NCBI GenBank assembly: GCA_016204465.1
Contig: JACQKQ010000014.1
Coordinates: forward strand, 1 to 37,722
DNA: 37,722 nucleotides
Direction of reading: 5' to 3'
Origin: Candidatus Levyibacteriota bacterium
GTDB lineage: Bacteria > Patescibacteriota > Microgenomatia > Levybacterales > UBA12049
Below the pieces are notes generated by a model. The model was not told the DNA's origin. It worked only from the letters and a program-made list of their open reading frames with translations, and made no database searches. Position 1 is the stretch's first letter; every line of letters begins with the position of its first letter. Shown piece after piece: positions 30,776 through 36,497 of the stretch. A program made the position numbers and the translations under genes.

Positions 30776-31636
30776 TTATAATTCGACAAGCTGCGTGTTT
30801 TCTTTCCCGCGGTCTTTGACAAACTCAAGGTAGCGTTCGGTAGTCGAGAGCCGCTTGTGGCCTAATATCTTTGAAAGGACAATAAGTGACACGCCGTGCT
30901 TAAGATGGTGGGCAACGAATGTATGGCGAAGGTCGTTTACCTTTGCTTCCTTAATTTCGGCTAAACGGAAGTATCGTTCAATAGCAGTTCTTATATTGCG
31001 AATAAGGAAGGGCTTGCCGGACTTAGTAATAAAAACTCGGTTTTCTGCTACTTTTGGCCTAACCAGAAGGTAGCGGTTAAGCGCTTCACGCGCTGATTTG
31101 TTGAGCGGTACGAGCCGCTCTGGATGCTTTTCGTAGCTTGTAATCCTAAGTGCGTCTTTTTGCATATCCTCAAGCCGCAAGTTTGCAAGCTCACCAATCC
31201 TTATTCCTGTTTGGAGCAAGACTTCAATAATGGCAAACATACGCGGGTCGTTTCGTGCAGCATCGCGAAGCGCCCTATACTCCATTGGTGTTAAAATGCG
31301 CGGCGGGGCAAGTTCGTAGCGAGGGTGAGCAACAAGAAGGGAAGGGTCGTCAGTAATGTATTCTTGAACTTTTAAGAAGCGGTAAAAGGTGCGAGTGGAA
31401 TTGATTTTTCGCGAAATGGACTTTGGCGTATAGCCTGTCTTTGAGAGTTTTGCCAAAAACGCCTCGATGTCTTCTTTGGTGACTTCGTGGACTTGCTGTT
31501 TTTGCAGCTCTCTCAAAAAAGAAACTAGCTGCTCAATGTCCTTGCCATATGCTACAATGGTAGACGTTGAGTGCAACTTTTCTTTTAAGAACTCTTTAAA
31601 TTCTCTATGCGCGTGGTGCAACGGAACTGCCTTCAT
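30776..31636 (-). CDS. xerC: Tyrosine recombinase, XerC/XerD-like
   Basis: The N-terminal SAM-like DNA-binding domain (residues 1-95) is followed by the catalytic domain: ILTPMEYRALRDAARNDPRM, LLQTGIRIGELANLRLEDM (first Arg), DLRHTFVAHHLKHG (second Arg), LGHKRLSTTERYLEF (His, Tyr nucleophile). The HxxR His is Asn (NDLR). At 286 residues it is of Xer size. It could resolve chromosome dimers or integrate elements. It is divergent from the FtsB-like gene. Confidence 0.88.
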   Translation of the reverse strand: MKAVPLHHAHREFKEFLKEKLHSTSTIVAYGKDIEQLVSFLRELQKQQVHEVTKEDIEAFLAKLSKTGYTPKSISRKINSTRTFYRFLKVQEYITDDPSLLVAHPRYELAPPRILTPMEYRALRDAARNDPRMFAIIEVLLQTGIRIGELANLRLEDMQKDALRITSYEKHPERLVPLNKSAREALNRYLLVRPKVAENRVFITKSGKPFLIRNIRTAIERYFRLAEIKEAKVNDLRHTFVAHHLKHGVSLIVLSKILGHKRLSTTERYLEFVKDRGKENTQLVEL

Positions 31637-31844
31637 AGTAAAATATGTGACTTGGACTTACCTTAACGGTTTTACGATTTCGCGGATAACATCTATCTGC
31701 GTAATCCAATGTAAAGCCTTTAAGGGATTAACACGGATAAGAATCCGCGTTGATCTAATCCAAGCGATAAAGTATCACTCACGATTACTTTATGATAGCC
31801 TATAATATCACTATTATGCGTATTCGTCAAGCGCCATTTCAGAT
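31637..31844. other. Divergent intergenic region with diverged 35-bp duplicates, hairpins and a mini-ORF
   Basis: GGATAA...GCGTAATCCAATG and GGATAAGAATCCGCGTTGATCTAATCCAAGCGATAAAG are diverged direct copies (31683-31720, 31734-31774). ATAATA and TATTAT (around 31803-31817) form an inverted repeat. A TATAAT at 31801-31806 precedes ATG 31816, which opens a 10-codon ORF (MRIRQAPFQI) whose TGA overlaps the next gene's ATG as ATGA. Confidence 0.45.
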
Positions 31845-32174
31845 ATGAAAAAATTAGCGTTTTTTGTTGTCGTGGCAGCCTGTTTAATTGTTATCAACAA
31901 TTTGGCGCATACAATTTATAATCTATGGAAAAAAAACGACCTTATTGTAAACGTACAGGAAGAAGTAGCAGCGGAGAAAAAGCGAAATTTGGAACTTACA
32001 GAGCAAGTGAAAAAAGTCGAAGACCCTAGCTTTATCGAAGAGCAGGCGCGCAATAATCTCCTTTTGACAAAAGAAAATGAAGTAATTGTTATTCTGCCAA
32101 CAGGCGTGTTGGGGGAGAAAAAGAATCTTTTGGAAGTGCCGAATTGGAGAAAGTGGTGGAAGTTATTCTTCTAA
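31845..32174 (+). CDS. FtsB/DivIC-like septum formation protein
   Basis: A 109-residue protein with one N-terminal membrane helix (FFVVVAACLIVINNLA), a coiled coil (EEVAAEKKRNLELTEQVKKV) and DPSFIEEQARNNLLLTKENE, the FtsB/DivIC signature ahead of a short beta tail (VIVILP). It would act with FtsQ and FtsL at the division site. Its start is overlapped (ATGA) by a 10-codon upstream ORF. Confidence 0.82.
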   Translation: MKKLAFFVVVAACLIVINNLAHTIYNLWKKNDLIVNVQEEVAAEKKRNLELTEQVKKVEDPSFIEEQARNNLLLTKENEVIVILPTGVLGEKKNLLEVPNWRKWWKLFF

Positions 32175-32186
32175 ACCTTTTTCCTG

Positions 32187-32359
32187 TCATCCCGAATTCA
32201 TTTCACCGCGTCTGACGCGGTTTCAGGATTTTTTTCTTTGCGACTTTGGCAGCAAAGTCGCCCAAACTGGCGAGCAGGAAAGTCGCGCTAAAATTGTTCA
32301 TTCGTTAGGCGGGGGAATGCAGGCCCCCTCCGACACTAAAGGTCGGTGATCCCCCTGCC
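32187..32359. repeat. Palindromic GTCATCCCG-type element with nested hairpins
   Basis: CCGCGTCTGACGCGG followed by a T-rich run (32208-32238) is a good terminator for the FtsB-like gene. GCGACTTTG/CAAAGTCGC (32240-32261) is a second hairpin. GGCGGGGGA (32308) answers TCCCCCTGCC (to 32359) around CCGAC/GTCGG. The track ORFs here (32086-32349, 32414-32821, 32601-32867) are not supported. Confidence 0.5.
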
Positions 32360-32462
32360 AACTCATTCACAATTTTCAACGCGCTTTGTTTCGAAGCTCG
32401 CAAAAACGAGAATTTGAAATTTGAAATTGGTAGTATTGGTAGTATTTTAAGGGGGATGGCTA

Positions 32463-32563
32463 GGGGTGGCAACCAGAAAACTCTGGGAGTGTCGCGTCAA
32501 ACGCGATGCATATGCGCGCTTAACGCCGCAATACTCCGTAACGCGAGTTCCGATTGCCACCCC
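32463..32563. other. Long-range inverted repeat with internal hairpins
   Basis: GGGGTGGCAA (32463-32472) is perfectly complementary to TTGCCACCCC (32554-32563). Inside, GGAGT/ACTCC and TCGCGTCAAACGCGA pair as well, so the whole 101 nt can fold as one branched structure. On the minus strand it lies 16 nt after the 55-aa gene and could be its 3' end or an independent RNA/DNA site. Confidence 0.5.
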
Positions 32564-32578
32564 GGCCAAGGCCCTTCA

Positions 32579-32746
32579 TCAGTTGCGGTTAGCGTAGAAC
32601 TTGCGCAAGTGCCAGCAAGCGCCCATCGCTGCTACACCGCTAAGAAATCCAATAAGCTGCCCTCCGGCGGTTTCACCCACCAAGTATGCAGCCAACATGC
32701 ATCCCAGTGTGGCAAACGGCGCCACGGGAAGAAGGGTCTCCTTCAT
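32579..32746 (-). CDS. Small hydrophobic protein (55 aa), SD-led
   Basis: ATG 32746-32744 is preceded by AAGGAGG at 6 nt. The product has two hydrophobic stretches, VAPFATLGCMLAAYLVGE and LIGFLSGVAAMGACW, ending HLRKFYANRN, and is probably a two-helix membrane protein. It is GC-rich and below the ORF-track size limit. It follows the 35-aa gene by 11 nt on the same strand. No family is recognised. Confidence 0.6.
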   Translation of the reverse strand: MKETLLPVAPFATLGCMLAAYLVGETAGGQLIGFLSGVAAMGACWHLRKFYANRN

Positions 32747-32757
32747 CTATGCCTCCT

Positions 32758-32865
32758 TTATGATGCTATGTTCGGGCAGGATTGCCCGGAAAGGGAATTG
32801 CCGCTTTTGCGATCGGTATAGTTACGATGATCTCCCCTTGTCCACTTATCTTCCTTTGCTGACAT
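32758..32865 (-). CDS. Small polar protein (35 aa), SD-led
   Basis: ATG 32865-32863 is preceded by GGAGG at 7 nt. The product is MSAKEDKWTRGDHRNYTDRK and a Ser/Gly-rich end. It precedes the 55-aa gene on the same strand; the AAGGAGG of that gene begins just past its TAA. Function is unknown. Minus-strand DNA upstream has three spaced copies of AGACCCT(G/A) and tiny ORFs, including GTG 33118 (11 aa, AAGGAG at 7 nt). Confidence 0.45.
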   Translation of the reverse strand: MSAKEDKWTRGDHRNYTDRKSGNSLSGQSCPNIAS

Positions 32866-33293
32866 GAAAAACCTCCATGGAGTAGCGAGCCTCCTTCGCA
32901 CGAGGCTACGGAAGGCCAAGGGGAGAGGGGCGGACTCTCCCTAAAGGCTATCTGCGTGACTAGGGTCTTCTTAGGAGATTGTAATTGCAATAGGCATTGC
33001 TGCAGCGATGTTCCTTGTTGTCAGGGTCTTCAACGTGCGTAATGGTTATTATGCATAGGTGTCTTAGCGGACATCGCTTATCTCAGCGGCGTGGGTCAGG
33101 GTCTCTTGGACCGCTCACGATGGTTCTCCTTGTCGAGATTTTGGTAGACTAAGGATTGCTTTCCGCCCCAAAGCAAAGAAGGGAGAGAAAATAACAATGA
33201 AACAATGTAGCAATTGAACAATTTCCTCCCCATTCCTTGCTTTGAGAACGGCGCTATAGTCTACTATGTAGTACTATACTCTATACTAACCGC

Positions 33294-33483
33294 CCACGTA
33301 ATAAATTGCAGTGCAATTTAAACGTGGCAGGAACGTAAAAGTTGTAAACTTTGTACGTTCCGCAAACTGTTAAAGGGCTTCTGCAATTCTGCAATGCAGA
33401 ACAAAGCAGAATAAAACCGACTAAAACGAATTGCCCAGACTTGCAATCCGCCAGCTGGCGGAATCTAAGATCGTTTCAGTCGG
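33294..33483. other. Cluster of four consecutive long hairpins in noncoding DNA
   Basis: H1: CCACGT...ACGTGG (33294-33327) around the perfect TAAATTGCAGTGCAATTTA. H2: GGAACGTA...TACGTTCC (33330-33361) with AAAGTT/AACTTT inside. H3: TTCTGC...GCAGAA (33379-33411) with nested TTCTGCAATGCAGAA. H4: CCGACT.AAACGA...TCGTTT.AGTCGG (33417-33483) around the 16-bp palindrome TCCGCCAGCTGGCGGA. There is no supported ORF between 32866 and 33614. This could be a structured RNA, an origin or a recombination region. Confidence 0.65.
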
Positions 33484-33614
33484 AGTGATTGTAGCAAGAA
33501 GAAGAGGAGAAAGCAAAAGTGTTCAGATACGCTCCAGATAAACGATTTTGCCTTGTTTGGCAAGTGCAGTCACTTCTGTCAAGTGCTAACTAATCATTCT
33601 CGTAGTGTTTAACA

Positions 33615-33914
33615 TTATCCATATATCTGGGCATGCGTTCCGAGGATATGAAATGTAATAACTGTTTGCGTTTTGCTTTCCTTAACTGTAAACAGTGCTC
33701 GCCAATCCCCAGTAACGTCAATACTTTGGTATCCCGCAAATTGTTCTTTTAAGGGATGACTTCTCAAGCTGGGATGAGGATTAAGAGAGTTTTCCAGAAA
33801 CAATTCAAGTGCTTCTCGAAAGGCAATTTTAACCTCAAGTGGTGATGCTTCTCGTTGCTTGCTAAATAGGGTGGTATATTTAATGAGAGGAGAGTTTTCG
33901 TTTTTCATCTGCAA
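33615..33914 (-). CDS. YafQ/RelE-type toxin
   Basis: A 99-residue protein: YTTLFSKQREASPLEVKIAF, a hydrophobic helix, LNPHPSLRSHPLKEQFAGYQ, then DVTGDWRALFTVKESKTQTV and ITFHILGTHAQIYG. The L..H.L.G...G...I...WR.LF pattern with a C-terminal H.(I/L)GTH..IYG is the YafQ/RelE mRNA-interferase family. It overlaps the upstream RelB-like gene by 35 nt. Confidence 0.8.
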   Translation of the reverse strand: MQMKNENSPLIKYTTLFSKQREASPLEVKIAFREALELFLENSLNPHPSLRSHPLKEQFAGYQSIDVTGDWRALFTVKESKTQTVITFHILGTHAQIYG

Positions 33915-34188
33915 TCTCTTTGTCTAAGTAGTCAAGCGCTTCTCTGGGGGTTTTAAAGGTAGTAACTCTTCCTGCTTTTTCGTCTTCTTCGGATTCCTTG
34001 AGGGCATTGATAAGCCATTGATTTGGGGTTTCATCCTCTGCGCTAAACACGACTCTTTTTGTTCGCACAAAGTGTTTTAGGTAGTTGTTTAACACCGTAC
34101 TTAGACTAATGCCCATTTTTTTCGCTACTTTCTGGGCGTCTTGTTTTGTTTTTTCTTCTGTGGTGAAGTTAATAACTGCTGACTGCAT
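33880..34188 (-). CDS. RelB/DinJ-like antitoxin
   Basis: The N-terminus AVINFTTEEKTKQDAQKVAK then KMGISLSTVLNNYLKHFVR is the RelB/DinJ RHH. The C-terminal half (PNQWLINALKESEEDEKAGR, PREALDYLDKEI) is the toxin-binding region. SD GGAGGG lies 5 nt before ATG. The 102 residues are normal for RelB/DinJ. Confidence 0.82.
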   Translation of the reverse strand: MQSAVINFTTEEKTKQDAQKVAKKMGISLSTVLNNYLKHFVRTKRVVFSAEDETPNQWLINALKESEEDEKAGRVTTFKTPREALDYLDKEIADEKRKLSSH

Positions 34189-34200
34189 ACGATCCCTCCT

Positions 34201-34245
34201 ATATAGGCTATATTGAAATTATATAGTTATTACACAATCTGTCAA
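34201..34245 (-). promoter_or_regulatory. relBE promoter and palindromic operator
   Basis: On the minus strand TTGACA (34245-34240), 16 nt, TATAAT (34223-34218). Just downstream is the perfect palindrome ATATAGGCTATAT (34201-34213), between the -10 box and the ATG, where an RHH antitoxin would bind to repress. Confidence 0.7.
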
Positions 34246-34248
34246 GGG

Positions 34249-34428
34249 CTAATTCTCGTTCAGGTACTCCCTTAGCATCATACAAAAGGTTATTTTTCCT
34301 TTCGTTGTTTTGAAATATTCCTCTCTTCTTTTTGCGTCTTTCTCGTTTCGATATGCTTCGTAGAAAATAAGATCAAGGGGAGCGTATGCTTTATTACATT
34401 CATTGCAAGATTGTACTTTTGTACAATC
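34249..34428 (-). pseudogene. C-terminal fragment of a GIY-YIG-type endonuclease
   Basis: The minus strand reads NKAYAPLDLIFYEAYRNEKD then AKRREEYFKTTKGKITF and MMLREYLNEN, stopping at TAG 34249-34251. This is the back half of small GIY-YIG (UvrC/YhbQ-like) nucleases. The N-terminal GIY...YIG part is absent, and the DNA upstream is hairpin-rich (GATTGTAC/GTACAATC). The ORF-track entry 34290-34532 is another frame and is not used. Confidence 0.5.
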
Positions 34429-34496
34429 GCAGCAGTGAACCCGAATGAAAGATGCACCGTCTGGTGCATCTTGAAATGAGTGGTTCGTTGTTGCGG

Positions 34497-34745
34497 GGTC
34501 GGGAGTTGCGCCCGACCTGTGAGATTATGCATCTGTTGCTCCGATTACTCGGAGTGTCGGACTATATCATCACCCTTCGATAAACTCAGGGGCCTAGCGT
34601 GTAGTCTCTACGGGATCTCGCTTTTTTAGCTTGACTTCCCTCGGTATTGCCCTCAGAAGTTTTAACAAAGGAGGGGTTTACCGATATAGCTAAGTTCTCT
34701 CATAATGTTGCCATTACAAGGGCCCATTTAATTAAGCCTCACGTG
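34497..34745 (-). ncRNA. Group I intron core (solitary, minus strand)
   Basis: In minus orientation: GGGCAATACCGAGGGAAGTC (P4-P5 region, near 34652-34633), GTAGAGACTACACG (R element, 34611-34598) and GATATAGTCC (S element, 34568-34559). GACTA of R pairs with TAGTC of S to make P7. GGGCC near 34723 can pair with GGCCC near 34590 as P3. P9 is CTCCGA/TCGGAG (34539-34554), and a further stem GGTCGGG/CCCGACC ends at 34497. The R and S signatures are distinctive. No exon gene is evident on either side, and the exact ends are unknown. Confidence 0.7.
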
Positions 34746-34843
34746 CACTGTACACTACCCCGCGCGTTGAATTTATGATAGCAGAAAATATATTCTCAGT
34801 CAACAACAATGCCCGCTCTTTGTAGTATACCATTTTTATCTTG

Positions 34844-34872
34844 TTGACATTGTTTAGAAACTTAATCATAAT
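34844..34872 (+). promoter_or_regulatory. Promoter of the HTH-LAGLIDADG gene, leaderless
   Basis: TTGACA (34844-34849), 17 nt, CATAAT (34867-34872). ATG 34879 is 6 nt later, so transcription should start on the start codon. Confidence 0.65.
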
Positions 34873-34878
34873 AAAGAT

Positions 34879-35571
34879 ATGTTACATTCAGCTCTAGAAA
34901 TAGATAATGTCCGTGAGCTTCGGAGAAGAGGATACAGTCTTGGCCAGATATACGAAGTAACCAGTATACCTAAAACAACAATTAGAACTTGGATTTCAGA
35001 TATTTCTCTATCAGAAGCACAGCTTACAAGACTAAAAAATCGAACTCAAAAAGCTCTGCAAGCTGGTAGATTAAGAGTTCAAACGAGTGCTAAGAATAAA
35101 AGGATTGGATTAGAAAATAGCTTGCTGATTAAAGGGAAAAATGATATCGGCAATTTAACCAAAAGAGACCTTTTTATAGCTGGAATTGCATTGTATTGGG
35201 CGGAAGGCTTTAAAAATAAGCATGAACACCGTTTAGGCTTTTGTAATTCTGATCCAAAAATGATAAAGTTTTATATCTGGTGGTTGGAAAAAATATTAGC
35301 TGTTAATAAAAACGATATAATTGCAAGATTGACACTTAATATTTCTTATAAAAAAAAGGTAAGAGAAATGGAAAAATATTGGTCTGAATTGACAGGTTTA
35401 CCGTTAAGCCAGTTTACAAAAACTTTTTATCAGACTTCAAAATGGAAAAAGCAATATAATGTTGATAATTATCATGGAGTTTTAAGGGTACACGTGAAAG
35501 ATAGTATTAACAATTTATTGAAAATGAAAGGGTGGATTGAGGGACTAAATTCTGCTAAAATGGCTAAATAA
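34879..35571 (+). CDS. HTH plus LAGLIDADG-like endonuclease-fold protein
   Basis: Residues 8-40 are an HTH (VRELRRRGYSLGQIYEVTSI, PKTTIRTWI). Residues about 95-225 match the LAGLIDADG-like domain common in CPR: LFIAGIALYWAEGFKNKHEH, LGFCNSDPKMIKFYIWWLEK, YWSELTGLPLSQFTKTFYQ, LRVHVKDSINNLLKMKGWI. AGIALYWAEG stands where the LAGLIDADG helix is, with Glu as the likely acidic residue. It may be a homing endonuclease or a domesticated DNA-binding protein. It is AT-rich. Its TAA is directly followed by tRNA-Met with no gap. Confidence 0.65.
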   Translation: MLHSALEIDNVRELRRRGYSLGQIYEVTSIPKTTIRTWISDISLSEAQLTRLKNRTQKALQAGRLRVQTSAKNKRIGLENSLLIKGKNDIGNLTKRDLFIAGIALYWAEGFKNKHEHRLGFCNSDPKMIKFYIWWLEKILAVNKNDIIARLTLNISYKKKVREMEKYWSELTGLPLSQFTKTFYQTSKWKKQYNVDNYHGVLRVHVKDSINNLLKMKGWIEGLNSAKMAK

Positions 35572-35643
35572 GCCAGGGTAGCTCAATGGTGGAGCACAGC
35601 ATTCATAGCGCTGCGGTTGTGGGTTCGATCCCCACCCCTGGTA
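35572..35643 (+). tRNA. tRNA-Met (anticodon CAU), elongator type
   Basis: Acceptor GCCAGGG pairs with CCCTGGT (first pair G-U), D-stem GCTC/GAGC, anticodon stem CAGCA/CGCTG with an A-C mismatch next to the loop TTCATAG, T-arm GTGGG-TTCGATC-CCCAC, discriminator A. No GGG/CCC pairs in the anticodon stem, so it is not the initiator. A CAU tRNA-Ile is less likely because a UAU tRNA-Ile exists. No CCA is encoded. Confidence 0.88.
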
Positions 35644-35705
35644 CTATAATCAATGCAAAAATTAAAAATCAAAGATCAAAGATTTTTCTTCATTAAGCCT
35701 CAATA

Positions 35706-36497
35706 ATGAAAAATCAACCAATCGGCATACTTGATTCGGGCATCGGGGGACTAACTATTTGGAAGGAAATAGTTCAGGAGTTGTCTTATGAGTCAACTAT
35801 CTACCTTGCAGACTCGAAAAATTGCCCATACGGAAACAAAACTGCAGGCCAGATTCACGAGCTTTCCCGGAAAATGGTTCAGTTTTTACTCAAAAATAAC
35901 GCCAAACTTATTGTTATTGCGTGCAATACAATTACTGTTTCGTGCTTGGACAAACTACGTTTAGAATTTCCTAACGTCCCAATTGTCGGTACAGTGCCGG
36001 TGATCAAGACTGCTGTTTCGACCACGAAAAATGGGAGAATCGGCGTTCTTTCAACGACTCAAACTGCAAATAGTAAGTATCAAAAAGACCTTATCGCAAA
36101 ATTTGCGGGTGATCGCACGGTGATAAATATTGGCACCGATGCCCTGGTGCCGCTCATCGAAGGAGGGGAGAACAGTACGTCAATGATTCGAATCATTAAA
36201 GCAACAGTACAGCCGTTCAAAGAAGCAAAGATTGATGTGCTTGCGCTTGGGTGTTCGCACTTCCCCCTGATAAAAGATCAAATACAGCAACTTTTGGGTT
36301 CCAATGTGCAAATTCTTGACTCAGGCGCTGCGATTGCAAGACAGGTTCGGCGAGTGCTGGGAGAACGGAATGAGCTTGCTTATGCAAAAGAACCACGCCA
36401 TCAATTTTTTACCTCTGGGAGTACAAACGCGCTTTTGCGTGCGCTGCAAAGCCATCTAGGGTATAATGCTAAGGACGTGTATGGACTTTGGCAATAA
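35706..36497 (+). CDS. murI: Glutamate racemase
   Basis: Makes D-glutamate for peptidoglycan. It has GILDSGIGGLTIWKEI, YLADSKNCPYGNKT, the first cysteine IVIACNTITVSC (Cys73) and the second LALGCSHFPLI (Cys183), so the two-base site is complete, unlike the island paralog at 4.6 kb. The 263 residues are standard. It overlaps murD by 17 nt, matching their joint role in wall precursor synthesis. Confidence 0.94.
   Translation: MKNQPIGILDSGIGGLTIWKEIVQELSYESTIYLADSKNCPYGNKTAGQIHELSRKMVQFLLKNNAKLIVIACNTITVSCLDKLRLEFPNVPIVGTVPVIKTAVSTTKNGRIGVLSTTQTANSKYQKDLIAKFAGDRTVINIGTDALVPLIEGGENSTSMIRIIKATVQPFKEAKIDVLALGCSHFPLIKDQIQQLLGSNVQILDSGAAIARQVRRVLGERNELAYAKEPRHQFFTSGSTNALLRALQSHLGYNAKDVYGLWQ

Noticed and set aside
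32414-32821. ORF-track proteins 32086-32349, 32414-32821, 32601-32867 and 32766-32990
   Set aside because: They run through hairpins and opposite the SD-led minus-strand genes, have repetitive or random composition and match no family.
34290-34532. 80-aa minus-strand ORF over the intron and GIY-YIG fragment
   Set aside because: It is out of frame with the GIY-YIG similarity and starts inside the intron stems.
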